From: Anaerofustis stercorihominis DSM 17244
GTDB lineage: Bacteria > Bacillota > Clostridia > Eubacteriales > Anaerofustaceae
Assembly: GCF_000154825.1 (NCBI RefSeq)
Contig: NZ_DS560015.1
Location: forward strand, 87,052-151,051
Direction of reading: 5' to 3'
DNA length: 64,000 bases
A program made the position numbers and the translations under genes. The notes below the pieces were generated by a model. That model was not told where the DNA came from and did no database searches. It worked only from the letters and a program-made list of their open reading frames with translations. Shown here piece after piece: positions 1-8,231 of the stretch; the first letter of the stretch is position 1; every line of letters starts with the position of its first letter.

Positions 1-70
1 TGTTAATATTTCAGTGTATAGAAGAGGTTAAAATCTAATATATAAAGCATTAGATAGGAGATATTTAACG

Positions 71-2287
71 ATGTGTAAAATTGATAAAGCTGAAGCTATG
101 AACGTAAGCGAATATATCGTAGCCTCAGATGTAAAAGTAATAGAGGAGAGAGCTTTTAAAGGTTTTAAGAACCTTAAAAAAGTAGTGATTTCGGAAGGTG
201 TAACGGTAATAGGCAACAGAGCATTTGACGGATGCAGCAATCTTGAAGAAGTTGTCTTACCAAGCAGTCTGAAAATAATAGGTAACTATTCGTTTAAAGA
301 ATGTACAAATTTAAAGAAGATCAATTTCCCTGAAGGGCTGGAAAAGATAGGAAATATTGCATTCTATAATTGTAAATCCCTTGAAGATATAGTAATACCG
401 AAAAGCATGGACAGTATAGGTTATTATGTATTCTACGGATGTTCGGGGCTTAGAAGTGTAAAAATCCCTGACAGTGTTAAGGACATTGATTTATTTGCAT
501 TCTATAAATGTGCTTCACTTAAAGACCTTAAACTTCCGGACAGTATAGAAAGTATAGGTGCTTATTCTTTTTCTAACTGTACGGGACTTTGTACATTGAC
601 TCTTCCTAAGAGTCTTACAAATATAGGTATATGTGCCTTTGACGGATGTACGCATTTGGAAGAGATCATTATTCCTGAAAGCCTTACAAATATAAGTGAT
701 TATGCTTTTGACGGAGCTATAGGTCTTAAAAGACTTAATATCCCTAAGACTATAGAATGTATCGGAGCATATGTATTTGCCAATTGTTCCAGCCTTGAAT
801 GTATCAATGTAGATAAAGACAATAAGTTTTACTCGAGTGAAAACGGAGTATTATACAATAAAGACCAGACTAAACTTCTTTGCTGTCCGGGCGGTAAAGA
901 CGAAGTCAATATACTTGATAGCGTAACCGCAATAGGGGACAGAGCTTTCTTAGGATGCGGTAACCTTGAAAATGTTGAACTTTCCGATAATATCAAGAGC
1001 ATCGGTAATTCTGCCTTTGACGGATGTAAATCTTTGGAAGAAATCAAAATTCCGGACAGTGTCGTAAGTATAGGTGCGGGAGCATTCGATGGATGCAGAC
1101 ACCTTACTGATATCGTAATTCCTAACAGTGTTGAAACCATTAAGAGAAGCGTATTCAATGGCTGTTGGAGACTGGAATCCATCACGGTACCGTTTGTAGG
1201 AAGCAGTGAAGATGATAATACGTATCTCGGATATTTCTTCGGTGCAAGTTCGTATTACGAAAATGGTTCTATCGTACCTGCTTCACTTAAAGAGGTTACC
1301 GTTACAAAATCAAATATAGATGATTATGCTTTCTTCCTATGTTCTGATTTAAAGAAAATCAATATAGGTGACGAAGTTGAAAGTATCGGAAGACTTGCTT
1401 TCCATAGGTGTACTTCACTTAAAGAAATTTATATACCAAAGAATGTAGTAAATATTGATATTGAAGTATTCTCCGGATGTAAAAACTTAGAAAAAATATT
1501 AGTAGACGAAGAAAATGAATACTACTCAAGTGAAGGAAGTATTTTATACGATAAAGAAAAAACTATTGTAGTTTGCTGTTCTGCGGGAAAAGGTTCTGTT
1601 ATTGTTCCGGAAGGTGTTAAGAAGATTGAAAACAGAGCATTCAGTTACTGTGATAAAATTACTAATCTTGCTCTTCCAAACACGGTTAAAGAAATCGGAG
1701 AAGAGGCATTCTTCGGATGTAAAAACCTATCTCAATTAGTAGTTCCTAATAACGTTACTACCATAAGAGATTATACTTTCGCAGGATTTTCCGGACTTAA
1801 GAGCATTACTATACCAAACAGTGTGTCAAGTATAGGTAATTATGCTTTTGACGGATGTTCGAAACTTGAATATATCACTCTTCCAAACAGTGTCGATATT
1901 ATCGGTACAGGGGCATTCAATGACTGTTCTAATTTAAAAGACTTTATTATCCCTGAAAGTGTTAAAACAATATCAGGATTTGCTTTTTATGACTGTGTAA
2001 GTCTTAAGACGATAAATATCCCTGAAAGTGTTGAGGATATCGGAGAGAGAGCATTTGACGGTTGCAGCGGTCTTACTTCCGCTACTATCGGTAAGTCCGT
2101 AAAACACTTAGGCAGATACATCTTTAATTACTGTCAAAACTTGAATAGTGTAACTATTTTGGGTGATGATACGGAAATAGGTGAAAATGCTTTTAAAGGC
2201 TGTGATAACCTATATTTATTCGTAAATAAAGATTCTAAAGCAGAAAAATATGCAGCTGAAAATGAAATAATTTGCATAGCTGAATAG
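71..2287 (+). CDS. BspA-like leucine-rich-repeat protein (LRR_5 family)
   Basis: A 738-residue protein built almost entirely from repeats of about 23 residues of the type 'IPxSVxxIGxxAFxGCxxLxxI', the Treponema/BspA-type LRR_5 repeat. Two non-repeat insertions begin near residues 250 and 470 and share a 'YSSExxxLYxKxxT...CC' pattern, as is common in this family. The start ATG has AGGAG about 9 bases upstream. The N-terminus is charged and carries no signal peptide, membrane segment or LPXTG motif, so export is not supported by the sequence. This is unusual, because many BspA proteins are surface adhesins. The C-terminus ends in the usual capping repeat (ENAFKGCDNL) and a short 'AEKYAAEN' tail. 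The biological partner is unknown; a protein-binding role is inference from the fold. Confidence 0.88.
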   Translation: MCKIDKAEAMNVSEYIVASDVKVIEERAFKGFKNLKKVVISEGVTVIGNRAFDGCSNLEEVVLPSSLKIIGNYSFKECTNLKKINFPEGLEKIGNIAFYNCKSLEDIVIPKSMDSIGYYVFYGCSGLRSVKIPDSVKDIDLFAFYKCASLKDLKLPDSIESIGAYSFSNCTGLCTLTLPKSLTNIGICAFDGCTHLEEIIIPESLTNISDYAFDGAIGLKRLNIPKTIECIGAYVFANCSSLECINVDKDNKFYSSENGVLYNKDQTKLLCCPGGKDEVNILDSVTAIGDRAFLGCGNLENVELSDNIKSIGNSAFDGCKSLEEIKIPDSVVSIGAGAFDGCRHLTDIVIPNSVETIKRSVFNGCWRLESITVPFVGSSEDDNTYLGYFFGASSYYENGSIVPASLKEVTVTKSNIDDYAFFLCSDLKKINIGDEVESIGRLAFHRCTSLKEIYIPKNVVNIDIEVFSGCKNLEKILVDEENEYYSSEGSILYDKEKTIVVCCSAGKGSVIVPEGVKKIENRAFSYCDKITNLALPNTVKEIGEEAFFGCKNLSQLVVPNNVTTIRDYTFAGFSGLKSITIPNSVSSIGNYAFDGCSKLEYITLPNSVDIIGTGAFNDCSNLKDFIIPESVKTISGFAFYDCVSLKTINIPESVEDIGERAFDGCSGLTSATIGKSVKHLGRYIFNYCQNLNSVTILGDDTEIGENAFKGCDNLYLFVNKDSKAEKYAAENEIICIAE

Positions 2288-2296
2288 TGATGATTT

Positions 2297-2326
2297 AAAA
2301 GACCATTCTAAAAGAATGGTCTTTTT
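2297..2326. terminator. Rho-independent terminator, probably bidirectional
   Basis: Arms GACCATTCT and AGAATGGTC pair perfectly around a three-base loop, flanked by an A-run on the left and a T-run on the right. It lies between the convergent LRR gene and the small gene downstream of dinB. Confidence 0.85.
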
Positions 2327-2370
2327 ATTTGCTTTAATAACCTTTATAGTTCATATTTGATATTATATGA

Positions 2371-2604
2371 TTATTTACCTTCAACAAACCACTTCGGTTC
2401 TTCATAAAATAGATATTTTTTTTTATCTAAAATTCTGACAGTGTATCTTAATCCCTGACCGCCGACTTTTAAACTTGCGGCTTTTCTTATATCCAGTATT
2501 TCTTCAATTTCGAATTCTCTCGTGTCATCCCATATTATGTGTGTCGGTGTTATGGAACCGTCTTCGTGAAATATGGCTTTTACTTCTACAAATCTTTTCT
2601 TCAT
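2371..2604 (-). CDS. Small conserved-looking protein encoded downstream of dinB
   Basis: A 77-residue protein with no membrane segment, rich in beta-prone stretches and aromatic residues (HIIWDD, LRYTVRIL, YLFYEEPKWFVEG). It starts 9 bases after the stop of the upstream Y-family polymerase gene and has a good ribosome-binding site (AGGAGG about 5 bases before ATG). It is therefore almost certainly co-transcribed with dinB and under the same SOS control. The pattern of short basic strands and a W/Y-rich end recalls the DUF6504-type proteins found beside Y-family polymerases in other bacteria, but that is only a resemblance by eye. No function is assigned. Confidence 0.7.
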   Translation of the reverse strand: MKKRFVEVKAIFHEDGSITPTHIIWDDTREFEIEEILDIRKAASLKVGGQGLRYTVRILDKKKYLFYEEPKWFVEGK

Positions 2605-2613
2605 AATGACCTC

Positions 2614-3858
2614 CTAAGGATGAAAAAAGCTTTTGGGATAAATCGTATGTTCTTCTTTTGCGTTTAACTGTGACAGTTCTTCATCGGTAAGCATGAGCCC
2701 TCTTTTGATACTGTAAAATCCAAATCTTCCTCTTATATTATCTATACACCTTTCAAGTTCTTCTTCTTTTTCAAGATTTTGTATTTCGGGAATGAGGGAA
2801 AGCTGTTTTTTGTCATTACTTACTAAATTACATCCTCTCACGCCGAGAGTTCTGATTGGTGTATTGTCTATTCTTCTTGTCTTATATATTTCATATGCTT
2901 TTTCGAATATTCCTTCGCTGCTGCAAGAGGGGATTATCAACGGTGCCTGTCTTTGATACGAAACCAGATTTTTATCTCTTATGGTAAGCTGTACCGTTCT
3001 GCATGAATGTCCGTAGTCACGAAGTCTTGAAGCTACACTCTCACACAGCAGATAAAGAGTTATCTTTACATCTTCATCTGTTATCAAATCTTTTGGAGCT
3101 GTCGTGCTGTTTCCTATGGTTTTCATAGGAGGACTGCTGTTATGATCGGATACTTCCGAGTTATCGTATCCGTTTACCCAGCTGTATAATATAAGTCCGT
3201 TTTTACCCAACAAGTTTTTAAGAAATGAAGGCTTTGAATTTGCTATTTCTCCGAGAGTATATATCCCGCATTTGTTTAATTTGTTTTTTGTTGCTCTTCC
3301 TATATATATGAGTTCCTGCACCGGCAGTTTCCAGATGATATTTTTAAAATCCTCTTTTGATATGACTGTTGTTGCATCAGGCTTTTTCATATCCGAACCC
3401 AATTTTGCAAATACTTTGTTGAAGCTTACTCCAACGGAGGCTGTGATACCCAGCTCATATTTGATTCTTTTTCTTATTTCATCTGCTATTTTTTCGCCGC
3501 TTCCGAATAACTTTGTACTGTTTGTAACGTCAAGCCAGCATTCGTCGAGACCGAAGCTTTCGATTTTATCCGTATAGTCGTCATATATGTCTTTTACTAG
3601 CTTTGAGTATTTTAGATAAATATCGTAATGAGGAGATACACATATGAGTTCGGGGCATTTTTTCTTTGCCTGCCATATTGCTTCTCCCGTTTGTATCCCG
3701 TATTTCTTTGCAATATAATTTTTAGCTAAAATAATCCCGTGACGAAGTTCGGGGTTACCCGATACTGCAACAGGCTTATTCCTTAATGTTGGGTTATAAA
3801 AACATTCTACCGAAGCATAAAAATTATTTAAATCACTGTGCAAAATTACTCTATCCAT
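2614..3858 (-). CDS. dinB: Y-family DNA polymerase IV (translesion synthesis)
   Basis: Error-prone DNA polymerase that copies past damaged bases. Visible family motifs are the N-terminal metal-binding segment HSDLNNFYASVE, the second catalytic motif SFGLDECWLDVT (usually SIDE in the family), the SVGVSFNKVFAKLGSDMKKP segment, helix-hairpin-helix residues in the thumb, and a little-finger domain from about residue 240. The product is about 414 residues. A GTG lies nine bases further upstream (at 3867), but the ATG at 3858 is preceded by GGTGAT, which matches the 3' part of the Shine-Dalgarno sequence, so I prefer it. A perfect LexA-type box lies immediately upstream. A small gene follows 9 bases after the stop. 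Confidence 0.93.
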   Translation of the reverse strand: MDRVILHSDLNNFYASVECFYNPTLRNKPVAVSGNPELRHGIILAKNYIAKKYGIQTGEAIWQAKKKCPELICVSPHYDIYLKYSKLVKDIYDDYTDKIESFGLDECWLDVTNSTKLFGSGEKIADEIRKRIKYELGITASVGVSFNKVFAKLGSDMKKPDATTVISKEDFKNIIWKLPVQELIYIGRATKNKLNKCGIYTLGEIANSKPSFLKNLLGKNGLILYSWVNGYDNSEVSDHNSSPPMKTIGNSTTAPKDLITDEDVKITLYLLCESVASRLRDYGHSCRTVQLTIRDKNLVSYQRQAPLIIPSCSSEGIFEKAYEIYKTRRIDNTPIRTLGVRGCNLVSNDKKQLSLIPEIQNLEKEEELERCIDNIRGRFGFYSIKRGLMLTDEELSQLNAKEEHTIYPKSFFHP

Positions 3859-3873
3859 ATAAATCACCCATTA

Positions 3874-3885
3874 GAACAGATGTTC
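3874..3885. promoter_or_regulatory. LexA (SOS/Cheo) box between dinB and the SRAP gene
   Basis: GAAC-AGAT-GTTC matches the Gram-positive LexA consensus GAACN4GTTC exactly, and the palindrome extends to 18 bases (3871-3888). On the minus strand a TATAAT (3893-3898) ends just upstream of it, so the box would cover the dinB transcription start, a typical repressor position. The SRAP gene begins about 95 bases away on the other strand and may share the control. Confidence 0.85.
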
Positions 3886-3979
3886 TAATATTATTATATA
3901 TATTAAAACTTTATTAATCTACAAGTAAATATTTCCAATTTATTGAGGTATAATATAATTATGTTAAGGAGGATAAATC

Positions 3980-4564
3980 ATGTGCGGAAGATATACTTTT
4001 TATACTGATGAAGAAAACAGAGAAGCAGTGAGGATAGCTCTTGAAATAGAGGAAAGATACGGTAAAGATAGCTTTGATAAGGGAGAGATTTTTCCCGGAA
4101 ATAAAGTTCCCATACTTACCGATGAAAAAAATAAAATATCTCCCCAATTATTTACTTGGGGATTTCCAAGTTTTAAAGGAAACGGACTTATAATAAATGC
4201 AAGGAGTGAAACAGCAGGGGAGAAAAGGATGTTTTCTTCTTCATCAAAACAAAGGAGATGTGTAATTCCTTCAACGGGATTTTTTGAGTGGAAGAAAGTA
4301 GAGGGAAAGAAGAATAAAGAAAAATACTTGTTTAATATACCCGGCAGAAAAATGGTGTATATGGCGGGTATATATAATGAATTTGAAGGGGAAGAGAAAT
4401 ACGTTATTCTGACTACCGGTGCAAATGCTTCAATGAAAAATATTCATCACAGAATGCCTGTGATACTGGGAGAAAATTCTATCGAAAACTGGATTTACGA
4501 TGATAAATTCATGGATACTTTATTTGGCAGTGAAATGACAACTTTAGAGAAAAAGTTGGTTTAG
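3980..4564 (+). CDS. SRAP-domain protein (YedK/HMCES family, abasic-site DNA shield)
   Basis: A 194-residue SOS-response-associated peptidase. The catalytic cysteine is residue 2 (MCGRY), exposed after removal of the initiator Met; in the family it forms a thiazolidine crosslink with abasic sites in single-stranded DNA. Other conserved motifs present are INARSET, the RRCVIPSTGFFEWKK segment with the active-site Glu, and HHRMP with the conserved histidine. The start is fixed by AAGGAGGA eight bases upstream and by the need for Cys at position 2. It is divergent from dinB across a LexA box, which fits its role in DNA damage tolerance. Confidence 0.93.
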   Translation: MCGRYTFYTDEENREAVRIALEIEERYGKDSFDKGEIFPGNKVPILTDEKNKISPQLFTWGFPSFKGNGLIINARSETAGEKRMFSSSSKQRRCVIPSTGFFEWKKVEGKKNKEKYLFNIPGRKMVYMAGIYNEFEGEEKYVILTTGANASMKNIHHRMPVILGENSIENWIYDDKFMDTLFGSEMTTLEKKLV

Positions 4565-4701
4565 CAAAGATAAATTTCATTTATGTGTCAATTTTATTTA
4601 AGCTGAAAGAAAAGAGCATAACTCGTTTTATCATTTATATAAGAAAGTTAAATTAAAATAATCTTGTAAAATATGTATATAGGTTAATACCAATAATAAA
4701 A

Positions 4702-4735
4702 GTTTATTATATTAAATTGTTTATTATATTAAATT
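4702..4735. repeat. Two perfect tandem copies of a 17-base AT-rich unit
   Basis: GTTTATTATATTAAATT occurs at 4702-4718 and again at 4719-4735. The gap between the SRAP gene and scpB (4565-4849) is otherwise AT-rich and featureless apart from the terminator at its right end. Confidence 0.7.
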
Positions 4736-4811
4736 AAAGTTAAATAATATAAAAGTATTTTGTAAATAAATACGAGGGTTAATATTGTAAAGTCAAAACT
4801 TTAAAATAAAT

Positions 4812-4842
4812 AAAAAAAGGCTATTATGCAATGGCCTTTTTT
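4812..4842. terminator. Terminator of the lysA-scpB operon, bidirectional
   Basis: Arms GGCTATT and AATGGCC (one G-T wobble) enclose ATGC, with seven A residues on the left and six T residues on the right. On the minus strand it directly follows scpB and has a good T-run. Confidence 0.85.
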
Positions 4843-4849
4843 ATTATTT

Positions 4850-5476
4850 CTATTCGTTTATTTTTTCGGTAAACATAAGCTGTTCGCTTGCTTCTTCCAT
4901 TTTTTCATCCAAATGTTCTTCAAGGTCGTTTACGAAGTTTTCAAATTCAGGGAGTTCATGAAGCTTTTCTATTCCCGCTAATCTTAAAAATTCCTTTGTC
5001 GTTTTAAAACTCATAGGCTTACCGATTACATCTTCCATTCTTCCCGCCTGTTCAACAAGACCTCTGTCCATAAGTAAATCCAGTGAACTACTTGATTTTA
5101 CACCTCTGATAAGCTCTATATCAAGCCTTGTAACGGGCTGTTTATATGCGACTATGGCAAGTGTTTCTAAAGCTGCTTGAGATAATGTGGTGGTGTTATA
5201 ATTAGTAAGAACTTTCTTTACATAGTCGAAATATTCGCTTCTCGTTGCAAGCTGATATGTGTCATCTGTCCTTACTATTTTGATACCTCTCATATTAAAG
5301 TCGTATTCGCTTTGAAGTTTTTTAAGTAAAGTTTCTGCATATTTTTCACTTATATCCAGTGCTTCTTTTATTGTTTTTATATTTACTCTGTCGCCTACGG
5401 CAAATAATATGCTTTCGATTATATGTATGAGTTCCTGTTCATCTTTATTTATAAAATCATTAGAAATATCGCTCAT
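4850..5476 (-). CDS. scpB: Segregation and condensation protein B
   Basis: A 208-residue winged-helix kleisin-associated protein that, with ScpA and Smc, forms the bacterial condensin needed for chromosome segregation. Recognisable family segments are ESILFAVGDRVNIKTIKEAL near the N-terminus, LSQAALETLAIVAYKQPVTRLDIELIRGVKSSS in the middle, and the GKPMSFKTTKEFLRLAGI segment toward the end. The acidic C-terminal tail is normal. It starts 8 bases after the scpA stop and is the last gene of a four-gene minus-strand operon ending in a strong terminator. Confidence 0.95.
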   Translation of the reverse strand: MSDISNDFINKDEQELIHIIESILFAVGDRVNIKTIKEALDISEKYAETLLKKLQSEYDFNMRGIKIVRTDDTYQLATRSEYFDYVKKVLTNYNTTTLSQAALETLAIVAYKQPVTRLDIELIRGVKSSSSLDLLMDRGLVEQAGRMEDVIGKPMSFKTTKEFLRLAGIEKLHELPEFENFVNDLEEHLDEKMEEASEQLMFTEKINE

Positions 5477-5484
5477 TTGTACTC

Positions 5485-6204
5485 CTATATTCTTTCAAGT
5501 AATATATCATCATATGCTTCGTTTTGGATAAGTTTTACCATGTTCATTTTAAGCAGTTCAAGTGTAGCAAGAAAGGTTGCTATGACGTATCCTTTTTTTA
5601 CTTCTCCTTTAAACAGTGAAAAAAAGCTTATCTTTTCTTTTTGCTCCAACACTTTTGTTATCGTAAGTATCGAGTCGTCAACGGAAAAAGTATCCGTTTC
5701 GATAGTTTGGTTTTCGCTGAATTCATTTACTCTCATCTTATGTTTTATTAAAATGCTTCTTAAAGCTTTAGATAAAAGAGTTAAATCGATATCTTCAACG
5801 ACATATTCTTCTTTTATTTCGCTGTAGTACTCAGGGTCTTTTGTAACGGTACTGTTGTATATCTTTTCGCTTTCTTTAAGTTCTTTGGTAAGCTCTTTAA
5901 AAGCTTTATATTCGATAAGTCTTGCTACAAGGTCTTCTCTGGGGTCTATTTCTTCTTCATTTTCGTCTACTTCTACGGGAAGAAGCATTTTAGACTTTAT
6001 CTCCAAAAGTGTGGATGCCATGACTACGAATTCGCTTGCTACTTCCATATCCAAATCGTTAAGGTTATAAATGTAATCCAAATATTGTTTTGTGATTTCA
6101 ACGATGGGTATATCGTATATATCTATTTCGTTCTTACTAATTAAATGGAGCAGTAAATCAAGGGGCCCCTCGAAACTGCTCAGATGTAAAATATTATTCT
6201 TCAT
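5485..6204 (-). CDS. scpA: Segregation and condensation protein A (kleisin)
   Basis: A 239-residue kleisin that bridges the Smc heads. The N-terminus has the signature FEGPLDLLLHLISKNEIDIYDIPI, followed by YLDYIYNLNDLDMEVASEFVVMAS and the acidic LLPVEVDENEEEIDPREDLVARLIEYK segment. The C-terminal winged helix contains FLATLELLKMN. It sits 9 bases downstream of an M50 protease gene and 8 bases upstream of scpB, the usual ScpAB arrangement in Firmicutes. Confidence 0.95.
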   Translation of the reverse strand: MKNNILHLSSFEGPLDLLLHLISKNEIDIYDIPIVEITKQYLDYIYNLNDLDMEVASEFVVMASTLLEIKSKMLLPVEVDENEEEIDPREDLVARLIEYKAFKELTKELKESEKIYNSTVTKDPEYYSEIKEEYVVEDIDLTLLSKALRSILIKHKMRVNEFSENQTIETDTFSVDDSILTITKVLEQKEKISFFSLFKGEVKKGYVIATFLATLELLKMNMVKLIQNEAYDDILLERI

Positions 6205-6213
6205 GTTTTTCCC

Positions 6214-6825
6214 TTACGGTAATAATACGCTTAAAAACGGAGCCATGATAGGGCTTAGTATATAACCTATAATTCCTGTTATAAGCAGTAGTATAAGTAA
6301 TAAGTATAAATAATGTTCATATTGATAAAATTTCATTTCAAGTCTGTCCGGAAGGAGACTTGCCAATATCTTCGAACCGTCAAGAGGCGGAACCGGTATA
6401 AGATTGAATGCCATAAGTGAAATATTGATTATAACTCCGTAGTAGAAGATATAAGTCAGTACTTCATTATTTATAGGGATTATCACAAATCTAAGTAAAA
6501 CAGAAAATATTACCGCAAGTATCAAGTTTGAAAGAGGTCCCGCAAGACTTATCAGAAGTGTCCCCGATTTTCTTTTCTTTAAATTCATCGGATTGAACGG
6601 GACAGGTCTTGCCCAGCCGAAACCGAAAAGCAGCAATGAAACAAATCCTATAGGGTCCAAATGCTTAGTCGGGTCCAGTGTCATCCTGCCTGATACTCTG
6701 GCAGTCGGATCTCCCAATTTATCCGCGACATATGCGTGTGCAAATTCATGAAAGCTAAGTGCTAGTATTATAGGTACCAGCATATATAACATCTGAATTA
6801 TTCTTTCAGTACTAAATAAACTCAT
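6214..6825 (-). CDS. Site-2-protease-like M50 zinc metalloprotease (YwhC type)
   Basis: A 203-residue integral membrane protein with five or six hydrophobic segments. The zinc site is HEFAH at residues 26-30 in the first membrane helix, and the distal metal ligand lies in NLIPVPPLDGSKI toward the C-terminus, both diagnostic of the S2P family. The DPTARVSGRMTLDPTKHLDPIG loop is typical of the YwhC subgroup. It has no PDZ domain, so it is a compact member. It lies between lysA and scpA with 9-14 base gaps, in the same operon. The substrate is unknown. Confidence 0.9.
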   Translation of the reverse strand: MSLFSTERIIQMLYMLVPIILALSFHEFAHAYVADKLGDPTARVSGRMTLDPTKHLDPIGFVSLLLFGFGWARPVPFNPMNLKKRKSGTLLISLAGPLSNLILAVIFSVLLRFVIIPINNEVLTYIFYYGVIINISLMAFNLIPVPPLDGSKILASLLPDRLEMKFYQYEHYLYLLLILLLITGIIGYILSPIMAPFLSVLLP

Positions 6826-6839
6826 TTTTTCTCCTTAAA

Positions 6840-8114
6840 TTAATCTTCCAGCCAGCTCGGAACGACATCGTTTTGAATAAGATTTTCATATGTGTCTTTT
6901 TTGACCATTAATTCCGCCTTGTCGTCTTTTAACAGTACGACAGGAGGTGACTGAAGCCTGTTGTAGTGACTTGCCATCGAATAGTTATATGCTCCGGTGT
7001 TTAAAACAGCAAGGATATCTCCCGGTGCTGCCTGAGGAAGAAGTATATCTTTTATCAACATATCCGTTTCACAGCATTTTCCGCTGACGGTGTAAAGTTC
7101 GTTTGCTTCTTTGTTGTATTTGTTTGCTATTACGGCGTGATAAATAGCTCCGTAAAGAGCAGGTCTCGGATTATCCGCCATACCGCCGTCAACGCTTATA
7201 TATTTTCTTAGATAAGGTATTTCTTTTATTGTTCCGATTGAATATAAAGTTATACCTGCCGGACCGATAATATATCTTCCCGGTTCAACGATTATTTTTG
7301 GTATTTTAATTCCTAAAATATCACATTGTTTTCTTATGATTTTACTGATTGTATGCACGTATTCTTCAACGTCGAAAACAGGGTCATCATGAAGATAATT
7401 TATACCAAATCCGCCGCCTAAGTTAAGTGCTTCTATTTCAACGCCCATTTCTTTGATGTTATATACTATTTCAAGCATTGTCGTTGCAGCTATTTCGAAT
7501 GGTTTCGGAGAAGATATATCCGAACCGATATGGCAGTGAACACCTGTTAGGTTTAGATATTCTTCGTCTATAATCATTCTTGCGGCTCTGACAGCCATGT
7601 TTACCGGGATACCGAATTTAGAGTCTATCCTTCCGGTTTGTATGTATTCGTGAGTATGTGCTTCAACTCCCGGAGATACTCTGAAATGTACGTTTTGAAC
7701 AGTTTCAAGTTCCTTTGCTATTCTTCCTACAAGTCCTATTTCGTAAAAGCTGTCGATAGTTATCACTCCTACGCCTGCTTCGATGGCTTCTCTTATTTCC
7801 TGTGCCGATTTATTGCTGCCGTGGAAACAGATCCTCTTTGGATCTAATCCTGCTTTCAGTGCCGTATAGATTTCTCCGCCGGAAACCGTATCCAAAGAAA
7901 TTCCCTGTTGTTTAATTATTTTTACCATTGCTATATTCGTAAATGCTTTTCCCGCATAGTTAATATCATAATCTAAACCATATTCTTCAAAACTCTTCTT
8001 TATCAAGTCGATAGCTTCAATTATTTTGTTTTCGCTTATAACGTAAAGTGGGGTTCCGAATTTTTTTGCAAGTGCCACTGTATCATGTCCTGCAAAAATA
8101 AAATGTTCATTCAT
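6840..8114 (-). CDS. lysA: Diaminopimelate decarboxylase
   Basis: PLP-dependent enzyme that converts meso-diaminopimelate to L-lysine, the last step of lysine synthesis. The 424-residue length is normal. The PLP lysine is K56 in NYAGKAF; the glycine-rich loop is NLGGGFGINY; the catalytic cysteine is in VSGKCCETDML; and the C-terminal NTGAYNYSMASHYN motif is present. It is the first gene of the lysA-M50-scpA-scpB operon, with AGGAG upstream of the ATG. The leader is too short for a lysine riboswitch, in contrast with the NhaC-family gene at 56.4 kb. Confidence 0.95.
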   Translation of the reverse strand: MNEHFIFAGHDTVALAKKFGTPLYVISENKIIEAIDLIKKSFEEYGLDYDINYAGKAFTNIAMVKIIKQQGISLDTVSGGEIYTALKAGLDPKRICFHGSNKSAQEIREAIEAGVGVITIDSFYEIGLVGRIAKELETVQNVHFRVSPGVEAHTHEYIQTGRIDSKFGIPVNMAVRAARMIIDEEYLNLTGVHCHIGSDISSPKPFEIAATTMLEIVYNIKEMGVEIEALNLGGGFGINYLHDDPVFDVEEYVHTISKIIRKQCDILGIKIPKIIVEPGRYIIGPAGITLYSIGTIKEIPYLRKYISVDGGMADNPRPALYGAIYHAVIANKYNKEANELYTVSGKCCETDMLIKDILLPQAAPGDILAVLNTGAYNYSMASHYNRLQSPPVVLLKDDKAELMVKKDTYENLIQNDVVPSWLED

Positions 8115-8159
8115 ATTTTTTTCTCCTGATCTAAAAATTTTTATTTAGCTTAATTACAC

Positions 8160-8188
8160 ATTATATCAGATAATTACATCTTTTTAAA
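8160..8188 (-). promoter_or_regulatory. Promoter of the lysA operon
   Basis: On the minus strand: TTTAAA (-35, four of six matches), a 17-base spacer, then TATAAT preceded by TG one base upstream (extended -10). It lies about 45 bases before the lysA start. Confidence 0.6.
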
Positions 8189-8218
8189 TAAATTATATTA
8201 ATTTTTAACTAAATAGTA

Positions 8219-8224
8219 TATAAT
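8219..8224 (+). promoter_or_regulatory. -10 element directly before the rnr start codon
   Basis: TATAAT ends seven bases before the rnr ATG (8232). Transcription would start at or next to the ATG, and there is no Shine-Dalgarno sequence in between. The -35 region is poor. Confidence 0.45.
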
Positions 8225-8231
8225 AATTTGT

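Noticed and set aside
829-1185. 118-codon open frame on the minus strand inside the first LRR gene
   Set aside because: It is the antisense shadow of regular 23-residue repeats; no ribosome-binding site and no family likeness.
3858-3867. GTG at 3867 as the dinB start
   Set aside because: It has no ribosome-binding site; GGTGAT before the ATG at 3858 fits better.
4565-4811. Possible gene or small RNA in the gap after the SRAP gene
   Set aside because: Very AT-rich, no open frame with a ribosome-binding site, no recognisable RNA motif; only a short tandem repeat.
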